In this document: positions 47,028-59,298 of the stretch, one piece after another
Position numbering within the stretch: the first letter of the stretch is position 1
Layout of the letters: each line of letters starts with the position of its first letter
Origin: Rotaria macrura
Lineage: Eukaryota; Rotifera; Eurotatoria; Philodinida; Philodinidae
DNA: 64,000 nucleotides
Direction of reading: 5' to 3'
Assembly (NCBI GenBank): GCA_900239685.1
Contig: OENT01000923.1
Location: 1 to 64,000 of the forward strand
Notes under the pieces: generated by a model
What the model saw: the letters and a program-made list of their open reading frames with translations, nothing else
What the model was told of the DNA's origin: nothing
Database searches by the model: none
Translations under genes and position numbers: made by a program

Positions 47028-49633
47028 TCTTAATTATGCGTGTGACTGTTTAAACTCTATATTAACGTTTGCTGGCAAACTAAAAAGCATTTTACTGATG
47101 TCTTTTTTGAATGTACAGCTAGCCATTTTAAGAGCAAAAAAAGATACGTTTCGTTCGTACAAGAAAAATGGTAAACGAGATTATTAATCGCCGTAATACG
47201 ATTTACACCTATCGTTTTCGTATCGTAGAAATATAAATTATATCACTACCATCGGAAATCTGATCTTTCTTAGAGTGAGCTAAGCCAAAAAGATTGAAAC
47301 AAATTTTATTTTATTGCATCCCAGATCGTCATCTACCGACATTGAAGATTAACTGAAAAAAATATACATTTTCCTTGTAAAAAGCTCCCGAAATCTTACG
47401 AGACTTGTATTGCAAATTATTCAGCGTGATACCTGTCACGGATTAGATACTGCTCACCCCCTGATCGTTCCATCCTATTGCGCCAACTTTATATATAGCG
47501 CGTTTTCTTTCATGCTATCCATAATTGATGAACTTTTCTTTCCTATTCTTTTCTTCTGGACGAAAAGAGCGTTCATCCCCTGTTCTTCATTACTCTTGAG
47601 ATTTTCTTCGTTCTATATATAGAAGAATCTGATTCCGCGATAAACAACATTCGGCGATTCAATATTCGATCCGTCATTCATCTTCTGGAATTCATTGAGA
47701 AAATGAATTTCAATCTCTTTTTTACCACTGATTCTATAAATATATATAACAACTTGATACAGACATATAAAAGACAATCAAGTCAGAGATTAAAACAAAA
47801 CAATAGAAGTAAAACTCCGTCATGGAGATTAAAATTCAGCGCTTTCTGTGCCTGGCACATTTCCTGGTTAAGGAATGATGGGACGGCTATCGCGCCTAAA
47901 CATACGCTAATATTCTGTCGACTTTTTGGCTCAACTTCTAAGAGTCTATCGTTCAAGTATGTCTCGAGTTCTACATTCTTTGGACGAGTCATAGATAGCA
48001 GGGGTATGGGTCACTCGGTCTACCGGTTTGAAATCGCTTTATTATGGATCCAATATCAGTCGCAATCCCTTCCGAAACCATTTCAAATGCTTGCTTTTCT
48101 AAAGAAATAGATGCAAATAACATAATGCAAATTAATATAATGGACGACCCAAGATCTTCTTCTATTGGAAGAGAACGGACTCTGAGAGAAAGAGAAAATA
48201 TTGATTCAAAACTATTTCTCTTATGAAGACTTAGGCTGTTGGCTCTCATTATGCAACCATTCATTTTAGAGGTAAATTTAGAATATGACTTTCACAAACT
48301 TCAATGAAAAAATATTATGTTGGTTAGATATGACAGTTTAGAACAAAGCCATCTATTGAATGTTGTTATATAATAGATAGCAGGCTTCTCAATAAAATTA
48401 GAAATGCATTACGCATCGTAACAACATTGTTGGGATAGGCAAAGTCAATAAACGCATTAAGAATCTACGGTGATTATCATTTTTTAAATATAATTCGGAT
48501 GCCTTTCTACCAGGAGAGGTCAGCAGTAGGACTAATCCATCTTTAATTATCATAATTTCTTCATAAGCTGATCAGTGTGGGTGCGCTAGACGCTGCCATA
48601 TTCGATTTGCTCCAACCCATAGTAGGAAAAGTTTCATGCACGTAGAAAAATAGCTAATAGCTCATTATTAACTTCTTTTGCTTAAAATGTGACTGTATGA
48701 GTACTATGGAAAAGAGTTCAAATATAATATGCAAACAGAAATTAAACAAATCAAAGAAAAACTCTTCTTCTCTCTTAATGACTCCAGAGCTGAGATATCC
48801 ATACGGCATGACAGAAAAAACCTTTGAACTCTGAGAATTCCGAAGACTACCTTACTTTTTAAATATAATTGCCATGTTTTACTTCAAAGATTTCTTCACG
48901 ATATGGATGTGAATGTTTTATTAATCTATGATTGCCATTGTATTTATAGACTATACATATGCGCGTACGAAGACACTCACATCCTCCTCTTATCTTAATG
49001 CTCGATAAGATCGACTCATAGGTTAAAGAAATGACTCCGATTCATTGATCCAAGGATTGTTTGAAATTTCAAGTCATCAATATGTCTTTTTAAATGAACT
49101 AAAATAGCGTGGGAATCTCTCCTTCTTTTTTCTTTGCCAAACTCCATACGTATTATTTTAATCTATGATCGAGATTGAAATTCAAATGCTGAGATCTGTT
49201 TTTTTCTAGTTTGTGTTCGATAATATCTACCCATGTGAAATGTTCCTAGAAAGGTAGTAGGTCTCGGTTAAGACTAACTACATAGTCACCCTAACCTACA
49301 TACGTCCGTTTCTTAGAAATATAAATTTCTTTATATGAAATGTTTTCCATGTTCACGACTGAAAGCGAATCATTTGAACTTATGCTTAATCTACGTTAAC
49401 GAGTATGGAACAAAGAGTCGCAAACTAAATTTCTCCTAGTAGCTGATTCCAAATGCTTGCATGATACATTTGTAAGATTGGTTAGAGAAATCAGGGAGAG
49501 CGAGAAAAGTTTTGAATGATTAGATCTTGGGAATAACGCAGTGGCTGACATCAATTAGTTTCCGTATAATCGATCTATACGCAAATAGCTTTGTGAAATT
49601 CCTGATAGTCATAAAAACGAAGATCACGATTAA
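47028..49633. other. No supportable gene
   Basis: Two adjacent minus-strand frames (47783-47992 and 47989-48264) look mildly protein-like, one with a membrane-like segment (IILICIMLFASISL). They share no family signature and could be a decayed gene. Confidence 0.4.
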
Positions 49634-52164
49634 TTATAAAATGACGCATATTCCATTAGTCGTTTTGACGACTTCTGTTGTTGATATTGATTGGTTAAGT
49701 CGCATTGACTGCTCTGAAAATGGAAAATCGTTTTTACGATCAGTAACAACCGATAAATGTTGCTGTTGCGGTTCATTATGGCTTGTCGCTGATGTTTGTT
49801 CAGTCAATCTAGTCATAATTATGCTGTAAAGTTTCATCGCATTGTGCCCAGATACGTAATTGTCTCGATAAATTGAGAGACTTTTAGAGAAACATTTTCT
49901 CGCCTCGTTCAGTTCGTTTGTAGCACAAAACGACATGCCAAGGTTCTTTAGACTAAATGCTAGGTCAATATGATCAGGTGGGAGATGCATGTCAGCATGT
50001 TCGACTGCTTGTTTGTCGTATTTCAATGCATCATCGAACATACTTTGCCCATGGTACAAATTCGCCATCGCCAGGAAACACTGGGAAAATAATTGATCAT
50101 CAGGCTTGTCCGACAACTTGAGATTTGACTCTGCTTTGTGATAGAAAAATAGAGCTTTGTTCGGATCCCCGTCTTCGACTAGCTTGGCCATTATCATTTG
50201 CAATCGAGCAACATTTGAATGGTTTCTTCCTAGTATTTTCTGTGCTTGTTTGCATTTTCGTTGACAAAATTCCCAAGCTTCATTCGGCTGATCCATCTTC
50301 ATGTGAACGTGAATAATCCATCCAATGTGTAAGGAGAGACGCCAATGATCGAGTGGTAAAAATTGCTCTTCCATCACTAACTGTTGATGATAGTGGTCGA
50401 GGGCTTTATTTAATTCATTCTTATCTTCATGAATCAGACCGACGTAACCAAAACATAGAGCAATCTGATGATGTGGAGTAGACAAAACGCGCTGGTAGAT
50501 CATCAGTGCACGAGAAAGAAAGTCGAGTGCCATGTCAAGATCATGCTTAGCTCGATGGACTATACCTATGTTTTCAAGAGAGACAGCTTGCTCTAGATTC
50601 TCATTCTGGTCGTTTTGAATAAGCATCAGACTTGCTTCTCTATAGTATTTTAGAGCTGTATCTAGATCTCCTTTACGCTCATAAATAATGCCTAAGTGAT
50701 TGAGCGAACGAGCGATGGCGGGATAGTGGGGTTCAGTATTTTTTCGATGAATTTTGTATGCTTTTTTATAATTTTTTAATGCTAAATTGAGTTCGTCTCT
50801 ATGATTGTGCACATGCCCGAGATGCTCAAATACAGAAGCACGCGCTGAATGATCGACTGGTAATGATGTTCTCAATTTATTAAAGTAGTCTTTGGCTTGA
50901 TTCACATGTCCGAATTCATAGAGAACGAGACGACCCAAATAGATAAGCGGTGTATGTTCAATTATTTGCTCCGTTACCGATTTAAAAAATTCTTGGAATT
51001 TTTCCGAAAACACATCAACCGCTTCCAATTGAACGTTCCAGCGATTATGCTGCGAGTCGGCATTGACCGAGACGAGTTTGAAACAGGCATTCAGGCTGAA
51101 AAGAATTTCTTCTTCCCCTTCAAAATGACTTATGGACGTTATATCGATAAAGGTAGTCATTGTCAATGGTCGATCAACTTTAATCTCAAAAAGAACAGGT
51201 TGAAACGTATCGAAGAAACGATTCGATTCGATAAATTTAAGGGCCACTTCTTCTTTACGCGTAGTAGAAATGAACCCATTCAATGATATTATAATTCCAA
51301 GATTGTTTTTCAATATTTCCAAGTCATCTTCTGATAGCAGCTGTCCTCGATAGAGTGTCGTCGGAATGTGATCGGTTGCTTTGCTGCTTTCTTCTTCGAT
51401 TTGTTTGCAAATATCGATAACATAGGAACTGAACGTGTAAAGCAATAAAACATTTTCGGCGCGAAGAGCCCGATTCAACAATTTTTGGAAAAAACAGTCA
51501 ATTGTGTACCAGTGAATAGCGTCTTTTGATGTATAGGTTTCCTCAAAGTTGTCAATTTTTTTTATGCTTTTTCATCATTTTTATAATACTCACGGCACAT
51601 AGTGAGCATTTCGTCTTTATGTCCTAGCTCGGTAGGTAATTGTTTGAGAACATAAATGAGAATTTGATACCATACGAAAGAGTTCATGTTGTTTGTCAAG
51701 TCTCGTATGCACTTTTGTTTTCGATCAAATATACTTAATATGAATGTATTCTTTTGTAAGAGACGTATGCCATCGCGAATGGATTGAGTAAGATGATCTG
51801 TATCTTTGAAGATGTCAACGATTCTCTTGTCTTCAGTTTTTGATATTTGACATTGTTCTGTGGTAGACAAGACGAAGATAAGGACCACTGTGCAAATGCT
51901 ATGAATTCTTCGAAGGATCCTTTTAGCGCATTCATCTGAGACAATGAGAAATATAAATTCATCTCGAATCCATTTCATGAGTTCCAGACATATGTTCACA
52001 TCTGTGTAGAACTCAGCCGCCGGATTCAACTGCTTTAGTTTAATAATTACCGTCTTGGTATCTTCACTCTCGTCTTTATCATGATGCAGGTAAATCACCC
52101 GAATGTCTTCTTTATTGGGTATGACATCCACAGGATGTCGATCACGACCTTCAAAGTGAACCAT
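49634..52164 (-). CDS. ADP-ribosyltransferase-TPR protein with C-terminal CaaX box (one frameshift)
   Basis: Two frames, 52164-51562 and 51481-49634, are parts of one gene. Between them the sequence stays coding (NFEETYTSKDAIHWYTIDCF) in the second frame, so a single-base indel lies in the A/T runs at 51556-51572. The whole would be about 843 residues. An N-terminal alpha/beta domain (IRVIYLHHDK...FIFLIVSDECA) resembles a TIR- or flavodoxin-like receptor fold. The ART core has Arg in TTLYRGQ (about 273), Ser-Thr-Thr in NGFISTTRKEE (about 300) and ExE in FEGEEEILF (about 351-353). At least eight kinesin-light-chain-like TPRs follow, for example HYPAIARSLNHLGIIYERKG. The protein ends CVIL, a prenylation signal. 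The ATG sits directly after TTTTAG, so a 5' intron is possible. The indel may be real or an assembly error. Confidence 0.88.
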
Positions 52165-54619
52165 CTAAAAGACAATCAAAAGATCTGTCTTTTCACATTT
52201 AAAAATCGTGTACTCTCTTTGTTCGTCTCTGTTTGCAACGATGACTCTGTAAAAGTGAAAGAATCCGTTGAAGAAACACACTGCAACAGTAAACAACGAA
52301 TCAAATCCATGCGTCAATGAATCGTCACTGTGATGAGAGGACTCGATAGGCAACTGCCATGCAACGAGCTCGACTTTCTTTCCTATAGTGAATGACAGTG
52401 TTGTGAAATGTCTGTTGCTTGAAACAATCTACGTGTGAAACAAAGTCATTCACGTGTCTGGTTCAACATTTTTCTTCTAAGAAAATTCGGCATCAACTGT
52501 TCAAGCAAAAGGCTGAGTCGATAATAAAAAGTATGAAAATAATTTGGGTGTTGTGTGAATGTTTGAGTAGCTGATTGTGTTTTACTCATATCTACATTCC
52601 AATCCACACCGACATCTACAACCTTAAGAAAAGAAAACAAGCAAAACGTGTTAGACGAAAAAACTTTCAGTCAACAATAATACAACATTGAAATTAGCTC
52701 AGAGCGTTTCGGTTTCAATGACTTGACTACGGTGGAAAAGTTATTAGAAAGATTCAAAACTCAAAGGGAACTATTATCAATATTATATAATTAGTGCTCC
52801 GAATGCAAAATCATCGATCCCTTTCTTTTCTTCCGCCCTATTTATCAATAGCAGCTATTAAATAGAGAAGAAACCAGAATTAATATTAATGCAACTGCGA
52901 ATTTAATCAGATCGCGTAAAAAAGAAAAATAAATAATGGTAAAGCTTGGCTGTGTGCAAGAGTTATAGTAGAAGAGCTTCATATTAAAGTGCAATATGTT
53001 CTAATGAAGGTTTTGAACATGCCAGTCAGAGAGCAACATGTAAGAATAGATAGGACAAGTCTGCATACCCAGCAGAGTCCACAACATGGACAACAGAGAG
53101 CTTCGCTTTTTTTATCGTTATAATGAAGTTAGAGAAGAATTCTTGCCATCCAAATTAATGTAAAACACGAACGGCCAATCGCTTCAAGCAATAGGGGAAT
53201 GTTTCCAATTTATGGGTGTCAATTTATATCTAGTTTTCATTTAATTTACGGGCAAATTTAAATTAAACTAAATGATTGTATTTTTTTAATAATAGGTAAG
53301 ATTATGAATGTATCCTATTCTAAAAATCGTATGCATCTAAAAGTATTGCTTTAAAATATTTACATTCAAACGATAGTTTCTAAAAAGAATGATAGTTTCA
53401 CATTCCATTTCAGTGGCAGCAATAGCACTCAGACGCATTTCTTGAGAATTTTTCATTTTCACCACAAGAAGTAATTGTGGGGTGTGGGTGTGAATGTGTC
53501 TTCTTCTGGAGTCCAAGATACCAACGCAGACAGGAAAAACTCATACCCATACTCTTATCACTTCAATATCTTGTTAACAATTGCTTTGAAAAAGTTAGAA
53601 TTCGATCAATAGACTCTGGGTAAATAATGCTAACAGAAAGGATGCTGAGATATTGGTGGGCACAATTCGCTTTGGGTTTGGCAATATTTGTTGTTCATTC
53701 TTTCATTGATGAAATTAATTAAACGAGAGAGTTCTCTATGTAACTGCTTTTACCATCCTCAATGCACATTAGATCACCTGTATCTCTGGTCTCGCAGTTG
53801 CTCATCTTTGTTGGGTCCAGTTATCTATTTGAACATGATTCATCGGCTGTAAAACTGCTCGACCTCTAGATGAACCATGAAATGATGAGTGTCAAAATCG
53901 TTGACAAACTTGGATACAAATTCTCACTCCATGGATCTTGATGGCATTAGTTTGGGTGGCCATTTTCATTCGTAAACCACTGTGATAATAGAGACTGTCA
54001 GTCTAGAGAAAATTTGATGGACTTTCAAAAGCAGGAAAAGATTGCAGAAATTTTAGAGTAGCGAGAGGATTACGTCATTTGATTGAAATTTACTTACTAG
54101 TATTCTTGAGATACGGTGAAATTCAATCACCTTGGCAGATGCGCTTTACACACATCAAGTTGAATGGCAGGTTTGTGAGGAGATCTCTCTCAAGGATGAT
54201 TTTTCCCATCGGAGGAGGTGATTTATTTTCTGCGAGTCAGTGTTGAACTGGGTTGCTAGTCGGAAGAAAAATGAGATTGTCTGTTTGTCACGTCACTCTG
54301 AATATATTCCTTTCAGAAGGAAATAACACACCATGTTTCCTTGTCGTGACACGTTTTACCTGACAAGTAGAACCACTAGATGGGAAAAAGACTTCATTCA
54401 CGCTTAACCTTGATTGAGAGCGAGAGATAGCAGAAGTCATCACTTCAATGTCATCAACATTTAAAAAATGGTGCTTACCCTTGCCATCGTCGCCATCGAT
54501 ATGGATGAATGACTAGAGAAGTTTCTTATCAAGATTCTGTTTTCTCTCTGACGATTCCTTATAGATAGCAAGAGGTGTTGATTTGGATCTACATCTTTGT
54601 GCCGCATGGAAAATATAAG
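52165..54619. other. No supportable gene
   Basis: Contains a telomere-like TGTGGGGTGTGGGTGTG stretch at 53477-53493 and short frames only. Earlier blades of the NHL remnant may extend into the last part. Confidence 0.4.
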
Positions 54620-55517
54620 GCGTCACCGTAGCTGGGTGTGAGGATGCAGGATCTAACGCCACATTCGATGCACTGAATAAACCACGCCGGTCTGTATGCA
54701 GCAAGAGATTGAACACTGTATTTAGCGGATCGTGGGAAGGATCGAGTGATGAAATATACTTCGAGTGGGGGGCGAAATGGCACGCAGATTGGTGATGTGA
54801 GAAGCCATGAACCTCATCAGTTACTTGAACCGAATCCGGTAGTTGTGGACGAAGAGATGAATGCAGTCTTCGTCATTTACTATGGGAATAGTCGCAGTCT
54901 TCTTTGAAATGACGGGGAACTTGGTTTGAGGGTAGAAATATTGATGGAAAAAGAGTTGCCGAATAAATCTAGAAGAAATGTTTTTTCTCAAGCAGACGAT
55001 ATACAGCTCGATGCCCGAGTGATCGATCGCAACTTATATGTTCTAGACAAAGAAAGTCAGCGTGTGTCAACGTTGCTAGCTAATGTGACAGACAATGGTA
55101 TCCGTTTTCGGGTATCTCAGAAATCCTTTGGAATTCATGTGGATTCATAGCAGAATGCTCATGTGAGCGATTGTTATTATAATGATATCCCTAAATGGCC
55201 GAGTGAACGACTAGTCGCTGGAACAGGTCAGTTTCTAAGGGAGTGGGACGTAATCCAGTGTCAAAATGATGTCGCTGTAGACAGCAATGGCTGTATGTTC
55301 ATTGCGGACACTGGGAAAGAATCGGATACGTCTTTGGCACCTCAATACACGAGAAGGCATCTGCATCATAGACTGCTCTGATATTCGGGAAAACAGAATC
55401 GATCAATTCGCTAACTCAAATGATGTGATTCTTTTACTCCAGGGGGGAATTCGCTAGTCGCCGACACAGGAAATAATTAAATTCAACGATTCGAGTTATC
55501 TATCGACGGGAAGTGCG
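54620..55517 (+). pseudogene. NHL-repeat beta-propeller, heavily decayed
   Basis: Several NHL blades are readable across changing frames: TLYLADRGKDRVMKYTSSGG near 54715-54775, NLYVLDKESQRVSTLL near 55033-55080, then KWPSERLVAGTG, NDVAVDSNGCMFIADTGK near 55270-55315, and NSLVADTGNN followed by IQRFELSIDGKCG near 55450-55516. NHL propellers bind RNA, peptides or glycans depending on context. The frame is broken by stops (after ARD near 54710, TGA near 54908, TAG at 55148, TAA near 55478) and by at least two shifts (about 54700 and 55320). The last blade ends exactly at a GGTAAG donor, and the VADTGNN blade begins after a good acceptor (TTTTACTCCAG), so the remnant keeps exon structure. Confidence 0.85.
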
Positions 55518-56249
55518 GTAAGTATCAAGCTGTTATTCTTAGATGAACTTAAATCATTGCAGTCGTTCTCTAAACAAGCATCTGGATTGTTTTGATGAAG
55601 TTGACAAAGAGACGTATTCCAATTACACTGAAACATAAATGCTAAGCTTGAACAGCTCACTTCACATCAATATTTCAGTCACTGATCCACTTTCATGAGA
55701 TGACTAGTTTTGTACAGATGCATTTAGTTGAAGGATGAATTTCCTCAGACACCTTTTTTTTTACTCTATGATGAGCTCTCGAAAACAGCAGCAATAATCT
55801 AGACAATTCAACGGAGAATCGAGCCCAGCAATTTCATCGAAAACGTTCAAGCTGAGATAATTCTGCGGGTGATGATGCTACAAAAATAGGCTGTGTACGG
55901 AAAGAATTTGCAGTGAATGATATGTTTACCAGATACTCTTTGTGATGCATTTTTTGATTGCATAATGAATACAACTGTCATTCACTTGATCTACTCTTTA
56001 ATCTTCACTAAGATAAGTCAAATATATTCGTCAACTAGTCGTTCAGTGCCGAATCACAACTGTGAAAAGCTGCAGTTGAGCATCATAGCAACTGGCTAAT
56101 ATCGGCTTTCAAGCAACAGTAGTATTGGTTTAGATAGGTACATCTATCAGGTTAATTTTGATCCTCTTGATCCATCTGATAGGCTAGTTGCAGAGAAGAA
56201 TGGTGAATCAGATTTTCGACTAACCCGTTCACCTTCAGGCTTACACATA
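55518..56249. other. No supportable gene
   Basis: AT-rich; may include further remains of the NHL gene but none is clear. Confidence 0.4.
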
Positions 56250-56667
56250 GCTGCGCAAATACAAATACAAAATGTACTCTGAAACTTACACACCCCCAAA
56301 ACCTAGAATCACTTACCTTGTACTCACATGTATTATCATGTACTGGGTCAAAAAACCTAGAATCACTTACCTTGTACTCTTATGTATTTACAGAGTAAGC
56401 AATTCTATGTATTTTGACCCAGTACATGATAATACATGTGAGTACAAGGTAAGTGATTCTAGGTTTTTTGACCCAGTACATGATAATACATGTGAGTACA
56501 AGGTAAGTGATTCTAGGTTTTTTGACCCAGTACATGATATTACATGAGAGTACAGGGTAAGTTATTCTAGGTTAGTTCTCTCAATACCTGATAATATTTG
56601 CGATGTGATTCTAGGTTTTGGGGGTGTGTAAGTTTCAGAGTACATTTTGTATTTGTATTTGCGCAGC
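56250..56667. mobile_element. 418-bp hairpin element: 63-bp inverted ends enclosing 54-bp repeats
   Basis: The first about 63 bases, beginning GCTGCGCAAATACAAATAC and continuing through ACTTACACACCCCCAAAACC, are repeated in reverse complement at 56603-56667, ending GTATTTGTATTTGCGCAGC. Between them, a 54-bp unit (TTTTGACCCAGTACATGATA ... GAGTACAAGGTAAGTGATTC) occurs three times head to tail (GACCC at 56416, 56470 and 56524), plus a degenerate fourth. Two copies on the left side are inverted. The whole sequence can fold into one long hairpin. There is no useful coding capacity; the frame at 56272-56547 simply reads through the repeats. Confidence 0.85.
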
Positions 56668-58104
56668 CCTCGAGCTCACTCTGAGAAGTAGACTGAAATC
56701 TGTCTACTGAGGGAGAGAGAAACTGCACTGAAACCAATGTATCCGAAGAATAAAGAAATGGACGCCCAAGAATAATAAACAATAATAGAACTGGCACCGA
56801 AACAGGACACACACCCTAATCTCACATTAAGAGAGAGAATAAAAAGAAAGAGAAAGAGAAAGAATTTTATTGCAGAAAACATTCTTTCAACAAAAATGAA
56901 AGTACAAGAGAGAAAAGGAAGCGAGAACAATGTGATAGTTTATAAGACTACTGGTGTACTTCGAAGGCAATCATTCTTTAGGATCTTTATCCGGAGCCGA
57001 AGCTGGAAGTGTTTGAACATTAAATTACAAGTATACTGAAAAAAATAAGGTGTCACACGAAACCTCTGAGGTTTCGTCAAGTTTTACTATACTGTATAAC
57101 TATCCGTAGGATCATACGAAACCTGTCAGAGATTTAGCAATATCCAAGATTTTGTAAAATTCTTTGTAGAGTTTTAACATATAAAAATGTTTCGTCCTGA
57201 ACCCTTTGAAATTTGCGCTATCCCTGAGGTTTGGTCAAAAACCCATTTGAGTTTCGTATAAAACGTTTTGTGCATATGCTTCTTGTAGAATTAGTGTTAC
57301 GAAGTTTCCATTAACAAGTCATCACGTTTCCAAGTAGTTCGTAACTTGTACATTACCAGCTAGATGCTTACGATAACGGGCCGCTACGAGTTACTGAGTA
57401 ACGGAGTAACGGGTTGAATCACTCTTGTAATAAGCATCAAAAACCGTTTTAAGAAAAATTACGAAATTCTATAAATTTCACCAAAAGTATATCAAGCTTG
57501 GAGAATCCATTTATGAAATCCCTATTTTCACGATTTTCCGTTCATAGCTTTTGAGAAAAAGGTTTTTTTCTACAAAAATTTGAAGTGTTTCATTGAAATT
57601 ATTTTTTCTCTCACGAAACCTGTTTCTGTATTCCGAGGTAGATCTTTAAAAAAAGAAGAGTTAAAGTGAAAGTGATGAAAATTCCTGTATCAGATTCAGA
57701 CTCCGAAAGTCTGACTTGCTTTATTCAAGCGTTTTAGAATTTCGTTTTTTTTCGTGAAAACCTACTTTGCAGATTATTGAAGGAGTTGTTGATTGTGTCG
57801 CTCTGATACCGTTAATGGGTAACTGGTAACGGAAACGTTACCAGTTACTTGATGTAATATTCCATTTCTAGTTAGATCAGTTTTCAGATGAGTAGATAAA
57901 AATGGTGAGTTCAATTCTAAAACTAGCAACCTGCTGAAACATTTTATTTAAATTTAAATCAGTTGTCAGATGAACAAATAAGAATAGTGAGTTTGATTTT
58001 AGAAGTTACAATAGGATGAAATATTTTTTCTATTTAGATCAAACATCCCATGCCAATCATTTCGCTCACCGGAACCTGGAGGAACTAGTAGAAAAATGCC
58101 TGAA
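56668..58104. other. No gene; diverged GAAACCTC and GTAAC repeats
   Basis: CGAAACCTCTGAGGTTTCGT-like words recur at 57056-57260. GTAAC/GTTAC words cluster at 57375-57415 and again at 57805-57860, possibly the two ends of an old element of about 0.5 kb. Neither boundary is certain. Confidence 0.35.
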
Positions 58105-58325
58105 AATTACGGTATTCTGTAGGAAAACACATGGCATCGCTGAAACAGGGAAGTAGTCTCCTGGCCACAAATTTTCCTGATTTTTTCTGGTGAGCTCCAA
58201 GTAAGTCAGTGTGTCTTTCCGCAAGAAGTGGCACAAATCGTGGGAAAAAACTTGGGAAAATTTGTGGTCGAAATATTGTTTCCATCTTCCTGCGATATCA
58301 TGTGTTTCGCTATAGGATACAGTAA
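58105..58325. repeat. Imperfect 220-bp palindrome
   Basis: The left half, including GGAAAACACATGGCATCGCTG and GGCCACAAATTTTCCTGATT, is mirrored by the right half, GGGAAAATTTGTGGTCGAAAT and CGATATCATGTGTTTCGCTA. The axis lies near 58215. This is typical of a fold-back MITE. The frames crossing it (58085-58464) are by-products. Confidence 0.55.
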
Positions 58326-59298
58326 GTCGCTCTTACTTTTCTGCCGGTTTTCACAAGATCCAATTGTTTTTTTTAGAGAGTGGGAGGTTATAGCATTGAA
58401 TACTGGTGGAGAAATATTTCCGCAATGGAGCATAGCATTCGGCGAAACTTACATTCAATGTTGAGTCATGAATTGTAAAAACGTCCAAGTACGAGAGGCT
58501 CGCTATCGGCTATTAAAAATTAAGACTTTTAACAAAACCTCAAAGGATTTCGATTTCATTGCAGAAATTGGAACCATTGATGGTTTTGTATGGCACCTTT
58601 TCTTCTTTCAGTGTAGCACGCTTCATCTTTTTGCAAATCATTTTCGTCAGGATTACATCTTGCTTTATGGAAAGAAGAACATCATGATTATAATTTGTAT
58701 AATTCATCGCATAGAAATAAGACTTATCACCTGAAACTGTACTGATGAAGTTCACAAAAACACATTCTGAAATTAGTTTTCTGACTCGAGCTCCTATAAC
58801 AACTTTCTTCGAGAACGAAATTTCATACAGTGAATATGCTTTGAAGAAAGTTTAACATTATCACCGTCCCTCTCATAGAAAAGGATTCTGGCATCTATGA
58901 ATAGATCAGTCAAGTCGCTGTGCGCTTCTCTCGAAGCAGTCCCCAATGTCGAATCTTCACAGGACGCATATACTTTGATCAAGAATTTAGGGAAATTATT
59001 TTAGATTCTTTGTTGACAGCTATTCGAGAAACCGCAAATAAGTAGAAATCCACGAAAGAACTGACTACAATCGTAGAACAATCTCGAATGTTTCGAAGAT
59101 CTTCAAACACAAATTAATAGCTTGACAATCTTATTTCCTTGCTTCGCCTAGAAACGCCAACCTTTCAACAATCAACTCACTCGTTCTCACTCACATCATG
59201 TGGCGAAATATATTTTTCTCGAGAGTGTAATATATCGAAGTATTACTATCAAGCTCTACAAATCAACGTCCCTATTTCGGGTCAGTTTGCTCTTTGGA

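Noticed and set aside
49527-49829. Plus-strand frame opposite the end of the ART-TPR gene, and similar ones at 50125-50316 and 50897-51286
   Set aside because: They are antisense to well-supported TPR and ART coding sequence.
56272-56547. 91-aa frame with repeating residues
   Set aside because: It is a readthrough of the 54-bp tandem repeats of the hairpin element.
56416-56577. CRISPR-like array
   Set aside because: The 54-bp units abut without unique spacers and are mirrored by inverted copies, so this is a tandem/inverted repeat in a eukaryotic genome.
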